Source: Exiguobacterium alkaliphilum 12/1 (lineage in GTDB: Bacteria > Bacillota > Bacilli > Exiguobacteriales > Exiguobacteriaceae). From it: a stretch of DNA of 64,000 nucleotides. The position numbers and the translations under genes were made by a program. Shown here piece after piece: positions 26,569 through 35,980 of the stretch (position 1 is its first letter; each line of letters begins with the position of its first letter). Below the pieces are notes generated by a model. The model saw only the letters and a list, made by a program, of their open reading frames with translations, had not been told where the DNA came from and ran no database searches. The stretch lies in contig NZ_JJMW01000022.1 of assembly GCF_000714435.1 (NCBI RefSeq), positions 43,836-107,835 on the forward strand, in the 5' to 3' direction.

Positions 26569-26586
26569 CTCGGTCTGAAGACTGAG
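26569..26586. promoter_or_regulatory. Palindrome, candidate LiaR operator
   Basis: CTCGGTCTG and AAGACTGAG are adjacent and match as inverted repeats at 7 of 9 positions. It lies 81 bases upstream of the liaI start and just upstream of the divergent leader ORF, so one site could act in both directions. No consensus -35 precedes liaI, as expected for an activated promoter. Confidence 0.4.
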
Positions 26587-26649
26587 ATGTTAGCGTTCTC
26601 AATCGATGTGGTATACTACTGCTATCGAACAACGAAAGGATGATGTTTT

Positions 26650-26718
26650 ATGAGCACCGTAATCCATGCAGTACCGACCTTGTCAGCCAATCGGAGGGCG
26701 ACTGTCCTCCACTACTAA
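26650..26718 (+). CDS. Leader ORF upstream of the RsgA paralogue
   Basis: A 22-codon frame starts ATG 26650 with GAAAGGA (26634-26640) nine bases upstream and stops TAA 26716-26718. The peptide starts MSTVIHAVPTL and has no strong codon bias. Its stop overlaps the ribosome binding site AAAGGGAGG (26717-26725) of the next gene. GGAGG at about 26695 and CCTCC at about 26706 within the leader can pair. It may control translation of the GTPase; the evidence is positional. Confidence 0.45.
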   Translation: MSTVIHAVPTLSANRRATVLHY

Positions 26719-26732
26719 AGGGAGGATTCTAT

Positions 26733-27707
26733 TTGAATCAAACAACAAGCACAACGGGACGTGTCACGGCACAGTTCCAACATATGTACACCGTCACGAC
26801 AGAGAACGAAACCTACACGTGTAGCGTCTCCGGAAAATTTCGGCATGAGGCCGAGAGCGAGCGCGACTATCCCGTCATCGGCGACTATGTCGAGTTCACC
26901 GTTCGCGAGCATGGTCAAGGCTTGATTCGACGTCTCCTTGAACGACGCACTGTCCTTTCACGGGCAGCGGCCGGCAACGAGACGCGCGAACAGCTGATCT
27001 GCGCGAACGTCGATTTCATTTTAATCACGATGGCGTGCGGCCACGATTTCAACCTGCGCCGCCTCGAACGTTATTCGCTCGCCGCATGGGAGACCGGCGC
27101 CACACCGCTCATCGTCTTGACGAAATCGGACCAAGTCGACAGCGCAGATGCCCTCGTCGACGAGCTCACGTTGACGGTTCCTGGGGTCGACGTCTTTCCT
27201 GTCAGTGCAGTCACTGGGGACGGCGTGGAAGCGTTGCGAGCCGCACTTCCGGGCGGAAGCACCATCGTCCTCGTCGGCTCGTCCGGTGTCGGGAAATCGA
27301 CGCTGACGAACGCGCTCGCCGGGACGACCGTCGCCGAGTCACAGGCCGTCCGCGAGAGCGATGAACGCGGCAAGCATACGACGACACATCGCGAACTGTT
27401 CCAGATTGACGATTTGTTCGTCATCGACACACCCGGGATGCGCGAGTTCGGACTTTGGGACGGGGCCGACCACCTCGACGAGACGTTCCGCGATATCGAG
27501 ACGCTCGCCGAGACGTGTCGGTTCCGCGACTGTTCGCACGGCAACGAACCGGGCTGCGCCGTCCGAGCCGCCATCACATCCGGAACGCTCGATGCGAAAC
27601 GGTATCAAAGCTTCGTCAAACTCGAGCGCGAACTCCGCTACGCCGAGAAACGACAAGCGGAAGCAGCTCGCATCGCCGAGAAGAAGAAACGAAAGACGAA
27701 AGCATAA
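26733..27707 (+). CDS. RsgA-type ribosome-associated GTPase (paralogue)
   Basis: A circularly permuted GTPase of 324 residues that would act in late maturation of the 30S subunit. An OB-fold comes first (residues 5-75), then G4 TKSD at 130-133, the P-loop GSSGVGKST at 182-190, G3 DTPG near 232, and the zinc-binding Cys262, Cys267, His269, Cys275. The best start is TTG 26733, seven bases after GGAGG. The 93-base in-frame extension to ATG 26640 overlaps its own ribosome binding site. Bacillales usually have another rsgA near prkC, so I infer a second copy. Confidence 0.85.
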   Translation: MNQTTSTTGRVTAQFQHMYTVTTENETYTCSVSGKFRHEAESERDYPVIGDYVEFTVREHGQGLIRRLLERRTVLSRAAAGNETREQLICANVDFILITMACGHDFNLRRLERYSLAAWETGATPLIVLTKSDQVDSADALVDELTLTVPGVDVFPVSAVTGDGVEALRAALPGGSTIVLVGSSGVGKSTLTNALAGTTVAESQAVRESDERGKHTTTHRELFQIDDLFVIDTPGMREFGLWDGADHLDETFRDIETLAETCRFRDCSHGNEPGCAVRAAITSGTLDAKRYQSFVKLERELRYAEKRQAEAARIAEKKKRKTKA

Positions 27708-27844
27708 CGAATCGGGAGTCACGGAAATGACCGTGTCTCCCTCTTTTGATGGATGCAATTAGCACCATGTCCTATCATGAGTCCGACATTTGTGAACATC
27801 CGTTCAGAAATTGTTCCATCAAATGTGCACAAATCCCTCGAAAG

Positions 27845-27867
27845 AAAGCGGTTACTTCGTTACAATA
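27845..27867 (+). promoter_or_regulatory. Weak cre-like site and -10 element of malic enzyme
   Basis: AGAAAGCGGTTACT (27844-27857) matches the CcpA cre consensus at 12 of 14 positions and precedes TACAAT at 27862-27867. No clear -35 is visible. Confidence 0.3.
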
Positions 27868-27915
27868 TACACGAATCGCCATAGACAAAATCGTTTTAGC
27901 CATAGGGAGAGAGAC

Positions 27916-29142
27916 ATGAAAACATTGAATGAACGCGCACTCGAGATGCATGCTTTCCATCACGGAAAATTAGAAACGACTCCGAAAGTCGAGGTCGACA
28001 CGAAGGAGGCGCTCAGCCTCGCCTACTCGCCCGGTGTGGCCGAGCCGTGCCGACGCATCGCTGACGATAAAGAATTATCTTATGACTATACACTCCGGGC
28101 CAATACCGTCGCCGTCGTCTCAGATGGCAGCGCCGTCCTCGGTCTCGGGAATATCGGACCTGAGGCCGCCCTCCCGGTCATGGAAGGGAAAGCCGTCTTG
28201 TTTAAAAGCTTCGCCGGCGTCGATGCGTTCCCCATCTGCCTAGACACGCATGACGTCGACGAGATCGTTCGGACGGTCGAACTGCTCGCACCGACGTTCG
28301 GCGCGGTCAACTTAGAAGACATCAAAGCACCCGAGTGTTTTGAAATCGAGGCTCGGTTGAAACAATCGCTTCCGATTCCCGTCTTCCATGACGACCAACA
28401 CGGCACGGCCATCGTCGTCTTGGCCGGTCTCGTCAACGCGCTACGCCTTGTCGATAAGACGATGCCGGAACTCCGCGTCGTCATGAACGGGGCCGGTGCA
28501 GCCGGCATCGCCATCGCCAAATTATTGACGCGTTTCGGTGTCGAGGACCTCGTCATCTGCGACACGAAAGGCGCGATTTACGAAGGACGCGTCGAAGGGA
28601 TGAACCCGTTCAAAGACCAAATCGCCAACGCGACGAACCGGAAGCAACACGAAGGATCGCTCGCCGACGTGCTCGAAGGGGCCGACGTCTTTATCGGCGT
28701 CTCGGCGGCCGGGGCTGTCACGGAAGACATGGTCCGTTCGATGGCCGTCGACCCAATCATCTTCGCCCTAGCGAACCCGATTCCAGAGATTATGCCGGAA
28801 CTCGCGACAAACGCAGGCGCCCGCGTCGTGGCGACCGGCCGTTCAGACTTCGCCAACCAAGTGAACAACGTCCTCGCCTTCCCAGGCATTTTCCGCGGCG
28901 CGCTTGACGTTCGCGCGACCGAAATCAATGAGGAAATGAAGGAAGCCGCCGTCCATGCGATTGCCGACCTAGTGACCGAGGAAGATTTGACGAACGGGGT
29001 CGTCATCCCGAGTCCGTTCGATGAACGCGTCGCACCGGCCGTAGCCGTCGCGGTCGCTACCGCGGCCGTCGAGACCGGCGTCGCCAAACGCCCGCTCGAT
29101 GAGACCGCCATCCGTCTACACGTGAATCAAAAGCATCTATAA
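27916..29142 (+). CDS. NAD(P)-dependent malic enzyme
   Basis: The enzyme oxidatively decarboxylates malate to pyruvate. 408 residues, the short bacterial form: SLAYSPGVAEPC near the start, the metal-binding VFHDDQHGTA, the dinucleotide loop GAGAAGIA, and ALANPIPEI. GGGAGAGAG is about five bases before ATG 27916; the frame extends 35 codons upstream without a ribosome binding site. NAD/NADP preference cannot be told. It ends in a long terminator shared with pflA. Confidence 0.92.
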   Translation: MKTLNERALEMHAFHHGKLETTPKVEVDTKEALSLAYSPGVAEPCRRIADDKELSYDYTLRANTVAVVSDGSAVLGLGNIGPEAALPVMEGKAVLFKSFAGVDAFPICLDTHDVDEIVRTVELLAPTFGAVNLEDIKAPECFEIEARLKQSLPIPVFHDDQHGTAIVVLAGLVNALRLVDKTMPELRVVMNGAGAAGIAIAKLLTRFGVEDLVICDTKGAIYEGRVEGMNPFKDQIANATNRKQHEGSLADVLEGADVFIGVSAAGAVTEDMVRSMAVDPIIFALANPIPEIMPELATNAGARVVATGRSDFANQVNNVLAFPGIFRGALDVRATEINEEMKEAAVHAIADLVTEEDLTNGVVIPSPFDERVAPAVAVAVATAAVETGVAKRPLDETAIRLHVNQKHL

Positions 29143-29143
29143 T

Positions 29144-29183
29144 AAAACTGCGCAGACCATGATGACGGTCTGCGCAGTTTTTT
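29144..29183. terminator. Bidirectional terminator, malic enzyme/pflA
   Basis: A 15-bp perfect stem (29144-29158 with 29167-29181) flanked by A and T runs, between convergent genes. Confidence 0.9.
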
Positions 29184-29898
29184 AAACGGTTCCTTGTAAG
29201 ATCCCTTCCGCCCATTCGACTTGTTCCGTCGTCGGGGGTTTGATCCCTTTGAGCGGATAGTCGAGACCGAGCGCCTCCCATTTGTAGACGCCCATCTCAT
29301 GGTACGGTAAGATTTCGACTTTCTCGACGTGATCGAGTTTTTGAATGAACGCTGCCGTGCGGCGGAGCGCGCCTTCATCGAGTGTCCATTCCGGGACGAG
29401 GACGTGGCGAATCCACATGTTCGTTCCGCGCTCGGATAAGTGCTCCGCGAGCGCGAGCGTGTTGACGTTGCTCCGTCCTGTCAGTTTCTTACACATGTCA
29501 TCGTCGATATGTTTAATATCAAGCAAGACGAGATCGGTATGGTCCAAAATCGCGTCCAAGTTAGGGGGACGGAGTGCACCTGACGTGTCGAGTGTCGTAT
29601 GGAGACCGTGTTTCTTCGCCTCACGCAACAGCGCCTCTAAAAACTCTGGCTGCGCAAGCGGGTCGCCCCCAGAAATCGTGATGCCGCCTTTTGACGCTTC
29701 CATGAACGGACGATAGCTGAGCGCTTCTTGGATGACATCCTCGGCCGAACGATGGTTATTCTTTTTGAAATCCCACGTGTCAGCGTTATGGCAATAGAGG
29801 CAACGCAGCGCACAACCTTGTAAAAAGACGATAAAACGAATTCCCGGGCCGTCAACGGTTCCAAACGATTCGACCGAGTGTACATATCCCATTGTCAT
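29182..29898 (-). CDS. pflA: Pyruvate formate-lyase activating enzyme
   Basis: Radical-SAM enzyme of 238 residues that installs the glycyl radical in PflB. The 4Fe-4S cluster motif is Cys29-x3-Cys33-x2-Cys36, followed by HNADTW as in other activases, and GGDPLAQPEF for SAM binding. GGAGG lies eight bases before ATG 29898. It is downstream of pflB; a GCGGCC/GGCCGC hairpin (29922-29943) without a U-tract lies between the two and may stabilise the pflB mRNA. Confidence 0.95.
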   Translation of the reverse strand: MTMGYVHSVESFGTVDGPGIRFIVFLQGCALRCLYCHNADTWDFKKNNHRSAEDVIQEALSYRPFMEASKGGITISGGDPLAQPEFLEALLREAKKHGLHTTLDTSGALRPPNLDAILDHTDLVLLDIKHIDDDMCKKLTGRSNVNTLALAEHLSERGTNMWIRHVLVPEWTLDEGALRRTAAFIQKLDHVEKVEILPYHEMGVYKWEALGLDYPLKGIKPPTTEQVEWAEGILQGTV

Positions 29899-29954
29899 CG
29901 AAATGACCTCCTAACGAATGAGCGGCCCTCGAGTGAAGGCCGCCAAGCCTTTGT

Positions 29955-32201
29955 TTACAGTGAACCGTGGAACGTCCGGTTGATGACGTCGATCTGTTGC
30001 TCGCGTGTCAACTTGATGAAGTTGACCGCGTAACCTGAGACACGGATCGTGAGCTGTGGATATTCTTCCGGATGCTCCATCGCATCGAGCAACGTCTCAC
30101 GGTTGAAGACGTTGACGTTCAAGTGATGGCCTTTATGTGCCCCGCCCATATAACCGTCAAGGAGTGCCGCCAAGTTGAGTTCACGTGCCACTTCTTCTTT
30201 ACCGAGCGCTTTCGGGACGATCGAGAACGTGTAGGAGATACCGTCTTGCGCGTGTTCGAACGGGAGTTTCGCGACTGATGAGAGCGACGCGGCTGCCCCT
30301 TTCGTATCCCGGCCGTGCATCGGGTTCGCACCTGGTGCGAACGGTTCGCCGGCGCGACGTCCGTCCGGTGTGTTCCCTGTCTTCTTGCCGTAGACGACGT
30401 TTGATGTGATCGTCAAGACCGACTGCGTATGGAGCGCGTCACGGTACGTTTTATGCTTGCGTACTTTTTCCATGAACGATTCAACGAGTTCGACGGCGAT
30501 CGCATCGACACGGTCGTCGTTGTTGCCGAATTTAGGGAAGTCGCCTTCTGTCTCGAAGTCGACGGCGATGCCTTGTTCGTTTCGGACCGGTTTCACGGTC
30601 GCATATTTGATGGCTGACAGGCTGTCGGCTGTGACCGAGAGGCCGGCGATGCCGCATGCCATCGTCCGTAAAATCTCAGGGTCGTGGAGCGCCATCTCGA
30701 TACGTTCGTACGCGTATTTGTCGTGCATGAAATGGATGACGTTGAGCGTGTTGACATATAGTTCAGCGAGCCAATCGAGCGTCCGGTCGAAGTCAGCGTA
30801 CACTTTTTCGTACGTGAGGACGTCTTCCGTGTTCATCTCCCAAGCCGGTGCGATCTGGTCGCCGCTCTTCTCATCGCGTCCCCCGTTCATGCTGTAGAGG
30901 AGTGCTTTCGCCATGTTGGCGCGAGCGCCGAAGAACTGCATCTGTTTCCCGATTTTCATCGGCGACACACAGCAGGCGATCCCATAATCGTCACCGAACG
31001 TCGGAAGCATGAGATCATCGTTTTCATATTGGATGGCCGACGTCTCAATCGACATCTTCGCGCAGTATTGTTTGAACCCTTCTGGCAATCTCGTTGACCA
31101 AAGCACCGTCAAGTTCGGCTCAGGAGCCGGGCCGAGGTTTGAGAGCGAATGGAGGAAGCGGAACGAGCTCTTCGTCACGTTCGAGCGACCGTCTTCACTC
31201 ATGCCACCGATTGACTCGGTCACCCATGTCGGGTCACCGGAGAACAGTTCGTTATAGTCTGGTGTCCGTAAAAACTTGACGATTCGAAGCTTCATAATGA
31301 AGTGATCAACAATTTCTTGGACATCCGACTCCGTCAATCGACCAGCTTCGATGTCACGCTCGGCATAGACGTCGAGGAACGTCGAAACGCGTCCGAGCGA
31401 CATGGCGGCCCCGTTTTGTTCTTTGACGGCTGCGAGATAAGCAAGGTACACCCATTGATACGCCTCTTGTGTATTTTCCGCCGGACGGCCGAGGTCAAAC
31501 CCGTACGCCGTACCGAGCTGTTTCAATTCTTGGAGCGCCCGGAGCTGTTCCGACATTTCTTCGCGTGTCCGAATATCGGCTTCAGACAAGAAGCCACCAC
31601 GCTTCGCCAAATCTTTCTTCCGTTCAGCCATCAAGAAGTCGACACCATAAAGAGCGACGCGACGATAGTCTCCGATAATGCGTCCGCGTCCGTATGCATC
31701 AGGAAGACCCGTAATGATCCCCGATTTCCGCGCCGCACGCATTTCAGGCGTGTACGCATCGAAGACACCTTGGTTGTGCGTCTTCCGAATGTCCGAATAA
31801 ATTTTGGTGATCTGCGGATCCGGCTCGAATCCGTACGATTCGAGTGCCGCATCGACCATCCGAATCCCGCCGTTCGGGTGGATTGAGCGTTTGAACGGCT
31901 CATCCGTCTGAACGCCGACGACTTTCTCTAACGCTTTGTCTAAGTATCCTGGTCCGTGCGAGATGATGGTCGATGGCGTATGTTGATCAACATCCCAAAC
32001 CCCGCCACGTTCTCGCTCTTGTTTCGTCAATTCCATCACATGTGCCCAAAGACGATCCGTCGCCTCTGTCGGGCCCGCCAAGAAACGGTCGTCTCCCGTA
32101 TACTCGTGCCGGTTCAATCGAATAAACTCCCCGACGTTCACTTCCGTCGTCCATTGACCAGGAACAAATCCTGACCACGCTGATTTGATTTCGGTTGCCA
32201 T
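29955..32201 (-). CDS. pflB: Pyruvate formate-lyase
   Basis: PflB splits pyruvate with CoA into acetyl-CoA and formate under anaerobic conditions. 748 residues. The catalytic pair Cys410-Cys411 lies in IACCVSPM, and the radical Gly723 in RVSGYAV near the C-terminus. All hallmarks are intact. It is transcribed with pflA from an upstream region holding Fnr-like and cre-like sites. The formate made could feed the Fhs enzyme in this window. Confidence 0.97.
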   Translation of the reverse strand: MATEIKSAWSGFVPGQWTTEVNVGEFIRLNRHEYTGDDRFLAGPTEATDRLWAHVMELTKQERERGGVWDVDQHTPSTIISHGPGYLDKALEKVVGVQTDEPFKRSIHPNGGIRMVDAALESYGFEPDPQITKIYSDIRKTHNQGVFDAYTPEMRAARKSGIITGLPDAYGRGRIIGDYRRVALYGVDFLMAERKKDLAKRGGFLSEADIRTREEMSEQLRALQELKQLGTAYGFDLGRPAENTQEAYQWVYLAYLAAVKEQNGAAMSLGRVSTFLDVYAERDIEAGRLTESDVQEIVDHFIMKLRIVKFLRTPDYNELFSGDPTWVTESIGGMSEDGRSNVTKSSFRFLHSLSNLGPAPEPNLTVLWSTRLPEGFKQYCAKMSIETSAIQYENDDLMLPTFGDDYGIACCVSPMKIGKQMQFFGARANMAKALLYSMNGGRDEKSGDQIAPAWEMNTEDVLTYEKVYADFDRTLDWLAELYVNTLNVIHFMHDKYAYERIEMALHDPEILRTMACGIAGLSVTADSLSAIKYATVKPVRNEQGIAVDFETEGDFPKFGNNDDRVDAIAVELVESFMEKVRKHKTYRDALHTQSVLTITSNVVYGKKTGNTPDGRRAGEPFAPGANPMHGRDTKGAAASLSSVAKLPFEHAQDGISYTFSIVPKALGKEEVARELNLAALLDGYMGGAHKGHHLNVNVFNRETLLDAMEHPEEYPQLTIRVSGYAVNFIKLTREQQIDVINRTFHGSL

Positions 32202-32243
32202 GGTTGGTCACTCCTCATAGGTTGAGATAACTGCCTGCTTTCT

Positions 32244-32305
32244 ATAATATGAGTGTACGTGAAAAAGTGAACAAGATGTATTACGAACTTGTGAATGTTG
32301 TAACA
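32244..32305 (-). promoter_or_regulatory. pflB promoter region with Fnr-like box
   Basis: TGTGAATGTTGTAACA at 32290-32305 differs at one position from TGTGA-N6-TCACA. On the minus strand TATTAT (32249-32244) is a possible -10; the box is then centred about 60 bases upstream of the expected start, the distance of class I CRP/FNR activation. The -35 is weak (TTCACT), as expected for an activated promoter. Confidence 0.55.
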
Positions 32306-32335
32306 ATCTAATGAACGTTGATACGCCTCGCCGTT

Positions 32336-32349
32336 TGTAAGCGCTTCAC
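32336..32349. promoter_or_regulatory. cre-like site upstream of pflB
   Basis: TGTAAGCGCTTCAC matches the CcpA cre consensus TGWAARCGYTWNCW at 12 of 14 positions and has the symmetrical core AAGCGCTT. It lies 135 bases upstream of the pflB start codon. Confidence 0.45.
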
Positions 32350-32464
32350 CATCTGTTATACTAGGCAATCACTCAAATTTGAAACAGATGAGGCGCATGG
32401 TTGCGTGACTTCAGCGTCATCTGTACTCCTCTTTGCTTTCTGTGACGAAGTATACAGATTTAGG

Positions 32465-32480
32465 TGTGATGTCCCTCACA
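32465..32480. promoter_or_regulatory. Perfect Fnr-type palindrome
   Basis: TGTGATGTCCCTCACA has both perfect half sites with six-base spacing. It lies 31 bases upstream of TTGAAT (32496-32501), which with CACAAT (32519-32524, 17-base spacing) forms a possible promoter for the gene at 32563, and it is about 264 bases from pflB on the other strand. Confidence 0.55.
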
Positions 32481-32562
32481 CTTCAGGGATAGAACTTGAA
32501 TTTTTGACGCATTTCAGACACAATGAAGGCAGAACATTGTAGAAGAGGAAGGGGTTCTTCCC

Positions 32563-32985
32563 ATGACGTATGAACCATTGACACCTGAGCACGACTTGAA
32601 AGTCGGTGATCGAATTTCACTTAAAGTCGATTCAGCCGGAGAATCGCGTGACGGATTCATTACAGAATTTGAAGATGCAGGATTTTGGATTCGCTTCGAT
32701 GATGACATCGAAAACGAAGATTTCATCGATTATCGAGACAGCTTACTCGTCGCGCTCGTCTCACGACCGATTGATGTCGTCGCGACGCATCCCGAGTTAA
32801 AACCGTATGAGCAGTTGGTGACGGAGTTACAGTACCGCGTCTACCAAGGGTTCACGCTCGAAGGCATCGAACGGACAGCCGACGGAATCGATGTGCACAT
32901 TTCGCTCATCGAAGACGGCCAAACGTATACCCAGACACTGCGCTCGTCATTTGACGGCGACACCGAACATGTTCGTTATATTTGA
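32563..32985 (+). CDS. Hypothetical acidic protein
   Basis: 140 residues, soluble and acidic, with an N-terminal segment resembling a small beta-barrel (LKVGDRISLKVDSAGESRDGFITEFEDAGFWIRF) and a second half of alternating strands. No family recognised. AGGAAGGGG lies about eight bases upstream. The Fnr-type palindrome upstream suggests oxygen-dependent expression, an inference. Confidence 0.65.
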   Translation: MTYEPLTPEHDLKVGDRISLKVDSAGESRDGFITEFEDAGFWIRFDDDIENEDFIDYRDSLLVALVSRPIDVVATHPELKPYEQLVTELQYRVYQGFTLEGIERTADGIDVHISLIEDGQTYTQTLRSSFDGDTEHVRYI

Positions 32986-33039
32986 GACAGGGAGCGCTTA
33001 TGCTTCCTTTGTTTTTGCCCAACGATAAGGAGAACTGAT

Positions 33040-34206
33040 ATGAACTTTACAAAACCATTTATTAACGAAGCCTGGGAGCGCCTCGGCTTCACTGAACCAA
33101 TGCCGGTCCAAGCAGAAGCGTTCCCGCTCTTGCTTGACGGCAAAGACGTGACCATCGAGGCGCCGACCGGCACCGGGAAGACGCTCGCCTATTTGTTACC
33201 GGCAATCGAGAAAATCGACCCGACGAACGAACGCATCCAAGTCGTCATCGTCGCCCCGACACGAGAACTCGTCATGCAGATTCAAAACGTCGCCCAACGC
33301 TTCACGGAGAAAGGTGATGTTCGCATCGCTTCATTCATCGGTGGGGTTGAGCTGAAGCGTCAAATCGACCGATTGAAGAAAAAACCGCATTTGATCGTCG
33401 GGACGCCGGGACGTCTCGTCGAATTGATTGAAAAGAAAAAATTGAAGTTGCATGAGACGCACACTGTCATTCTCGATGAAGCGGATCAAATCATCGACAG
33501 CGGGTTGACCGAGACCGCGGAGCGGATCATCAAGCATACGGCAGCAAATCGCCAAATCGCGCTCGTGTCAGCGACGTTGACGGATTCGTTGAACGCCTGG
33601 GCCGCACCGTTCTTGAATGAACCGGCTCACATTAAAATCGAGCGGGCCGTGAATAACCAAGTGTCGTTCGGCTACATGTTGACGACACGCCGCTACAAGC
33701 CGGAGCTACTCCGCCGTCTGTCTCACGTCGACGGTGTCAAAGCGCTCGCCTTCATCAACAACCGCTCGTTCTTGCCGCCTTTAAAAGGAGAGCTCGAGAA
33801 GATGAACGTGAACTATCGCATGCTCGATAGCTTAAAAGGCAAACGGGAACGCGTCGAGACGCTCCGTGAATTCCGCAAAGGCGAGTACCCGCTCCTCATC
33901 ACGACGGGCCTTGCCGCTCGCGGCCTCGACATCGAAGAAGTGACGCACGTCGTCCATTTCGACTTGCCCGAATCGATTGACGACTTCATTCACCGCTCGG
34001 GCCGGACGGCTCGTGGAAACGCGGCCGGGACTGTGCTATCCCTCGTGACCGATGAGGACTTGAAGCACTTGAAGGCGTTCGCCCGTCAACTCGGCGTCGA
34101 ATTGAAGGAGCTCGAGATTTACCGCGGTGACGTCATCGAGAAACGCATGGAAGACAAACCGAAAGTCGTCAAGCGCCCTGCGAACAAGCGAGGACCACGT
34201 CGATGA
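33040..34206 (+). CDS. DEAD-box RNA helicase, YfmL-like
   Basis: 388 residues: Walker A APTGTGKT near 48-55, APTRELVMQI, GTPGRLVELIEKKKLKLHE, DEADQI, SAT, TGLAARGLDIEE and HRSGRTARG, and a short basic tail (KRPANKRGPRR). The overall length and the ELVMQI and KKLKLHE stretches match Bacillus YfmL, which acts in 50S subunit assembly. AAGGAG is seven bases before ATG 33040. The next gene overlaps by four bases. Confidence 0.85.
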   Translation: MNFTKPFINEAWERLGFTEPMPVQAEAFPLLLDGKDVTIEAPTGTGKTLAYLLPAIEKIDPTNERIQVVIVAPTRELVMQIQNVAQRFTEKGDVRIASFIGGVELKRQIDRLKKKPHLIVGTPGRLVELIEKKKLKLHETHTVILDEADQIIDSGLTETAERIIKHTAANRQIALVSATLTDSLNAWAAPFLNEPAHIKIERAVNNQVSFGYMLTTRRYKPELLRRLSHVDGVKALAFINNRSFLPPLKGELEKMNVNYRMLDSLKGKRERVETLREFRKGEYPLLITTGLAARGLDIEEVTHVVHFDLPESIDDFIHRSGRTARGNAAGTVLSLVTDEDLKHLKAFARQLGVELKELEIYRGDVIEKRMEDKPKVVKRPANKRGPRR

Positions 34207-34844
34207 AAAAAGACCGGAAAGTGATTCCATTCCCATTGCTTGTGGAAGAGTCCGAATTGCTGGCCGAGCTGAAGAAATTATATGAGCAAGCGGCACTCGC
34301 ACGGAGCACGCAATGGACAAACTATATTCAAGAAATCGCCTCGGAAGGCACATGGCATTTGAAAGACGCCGAACTGTTCCGCGACCTATTCATCGATTGG
34401 GCCGTCTTCTTTGAGACGGACGAGGACGGGATGACGCCGCACGGTCGCTATTTAGCGGACCATAAGGCGGACATGTCCCCGGCCCTGTATCACGCGCTCC
34501 GCGGACTCGCCGTCCCGCGCTGTTCAGTCTTTGAAGTGACCGAGGACGGTCTTCGCGACTGGGAGACGAAGGAGACGTATCGCGTCAAACTCCCTGAAAA
34601 GCGTGAGGTCGGTGACATCATGCTCGGGAAACTGCTCGACATTCGCGGCAGCTGGCGTTTCGGGTCGGCGTTTCTCGCCCTCCCGGCGAAAATGGCCGGC
34701 AACGTATCGGATTTATACATCGACTTCACGGACGAGGTCGGCCCAGGTGCGTTCCTCGACCAGTTCCCCGAATTTTGTGCGGAGCTGATCGATTTGTTGC
34801 TCGATTTAGAAGAAGGGGTCATCATCCCGAAACCATCAAAATAA
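34203..34844 (+). CDS. Hypothetical protein coupled to the helicase
   Basis: 213 residues, soluble, acidic, mostly helical at the N-terminus; I see no known catalytic motif. It starts inside the helicase stop codon, so the two are translationally coupled and may work together in RNA or ribosome metabolism. That is inference from position. Confidence 0.7.
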   Translation: MKKDRKVIPFPLLVEESELLAELKKLYEQAALARSTQWTNYIQEIASEGTWHLKDAELFRDLFIDWAVFFETDEDGMTPHGRYLADHKADMSPALYHALRGLAVPRCSVFEVTEDGLRDWETKETYRVKLPEKREVGDIMLGKLLDIRGSWRFGSAFLALPAKMAGNVSDLYIDFTDEVGPGAFLDQFPEFCAELIDLLLDLEEGVIIPKPSK

Positions 34845-34872
34845 CCGAGAGGCGGCCGCCTCTCGGTTATTT
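34839..34872. terminator. Perfect palindromic bidirectional terminator
   Basis: A self-complementary palindrome of 17+17 bases, with GCGGCCGC at its centre and AAATAA/TTATTT ends, between convergent genes. Confidence 0.85.
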
Positions 34873-34873
34873 G

Positions 34874-35971
34874 TTATTCTACGTAGAATTGTGTGCTCGG
34901 AAGCAACGCTTTCGCTTCGTCGTTCGCAGCCGATATGGCTGCACTTGAAACAGCTTTTCCGTCTTCATATACGTCGATGATGGCCCCGTCTGTCACTTGT
35001 TGCACATGGTAGAGTTGTTTGCCAACGTAAGCCGTCGTTCCATTCTCGCCTTCGATGACTTTACGTGAAGACGACTCGCCACTCTTCAAGTCCACGACGA
35101 TTTCCGTCTTGTCCTCTTGTAGAGCCAACAACTCATCGTCATATAGCACAGCGTCCCACATCTCTCCTTCGTCCACCAACGTGACGACTTCCTTCGACTC
35201 GACGTCATAGGCATAGATTCCCGGACGAGTTTCCTCACTCGTATACGTCTCCCCATCCTCGGTATACGTCCCAATCGTGGCGACCCGTACTGGAATGAAG
35301 CGGTTATCGATTGCGATTGGCAGCTGATTCACCCCGTAAAACCAGGACGACCCGAACATGTCTGACACGTAACCGCGATCCACTTCAACGTCTTGGATGG
35401 CAATCGCCATTTCCTTCTCATCAAACACGGCCAACTTCGTCACGGGCTCATCGTATCCGTCTCGATACATTAAATGGAGCGTCTCACCTTGTAAGAACAA
35501 TCCGACCCAATTCCCTTCCATGACGTCGACCGCCCCACTCACATTCGATGGAATCACAGTCGTCGTCACGTTTTCACCTTCTGACCGGTAGATGATGATC
35601 TCTTTGTTCTCTTTTTGCCCGATTCCGACATACCCATCGACCGTTCGAACCGTTTGCAAGTAATTTAAGTTTGTCGTCTGACGATACATGTTTCGCATGG
35701 CTGGTTCTACAAGTTCACGTTGCCGCAACGCCTCCTCGATATAATTTAAATGAGTCGTGACCCGGCTTCGATCTGTCGTCACAATGAACCGCTCCCCAAT
35801 TGTATCGTCATGATCGTAGAGCACGTTGACATGCTTGTCTGTCCACAATTCTTCGTTCGAGCTCACATTGAGCGACCATTCCGCCGACGATGCTCTAGAA
35901 TCGACGGCATATGTACCGAGTCCGATCATGACGACCGCGCCGAGCGCGACGACGTTCCACATTCGTTTCAT
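34874..35971 (-). CDS. Exported protein of a YtrA-type ABC operon, unknown
   Basis: 365 residues. The N-terminus (MKRMWNVVALGAVVMIGLGTY) is a signal peptide or membrane anchor; no lipobox Cys is present. The rest is beta-rich with many aromatic-ended strands (about residues 100-340), reminiscent of a beta-propeller, and contains no catalytic motif I know. It is the last gene of the GntR-ATPase-permease operon, nine bases after the permease, so it probably works at the cell surface with that transporter. Confidence 0.65.
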   Translation of the reverse strand: MKRMWNVVALGAVVMIGLGTYAVDSRASSAEWSLNVSSNEELWTDKHVNVLYDHDDTIGERFIVTTDRSRVTTHLNYIEEALRQRELVEPAMRNMYRQTTNLNYLQTVRTVDGYVGIGQKENKEIIIYRSEGENVTTTVIPSNVSGAVDVMEGNWVGLFLQGETLHLMYRDGYDEPVTKLAVFDEKEMAIAIQDVEVDRGYVSDMFGSSWFYGVNQLPIAIDNRFIPVRVATIGTYTEDGETYTSEETRPGIYAYDVESKEVVTLVDEGEMWDAVLYDDELLALQEDKTEIVVDLKSGESSSRKVIEGENGTTAYVGKQLYHVQQVTDGAIIDVYEDGKAVSSAAISAANDEAKALLPSTQFYVE

Positions 35972-35980
35972 ACTCTCACC

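Noticed and set aside
29922..29943. GCGGCC/GGCCGC hairpin as a terminator between pflB and pflA
   Set aside because: There is no U-tract; RNA stabilisation is more likely.
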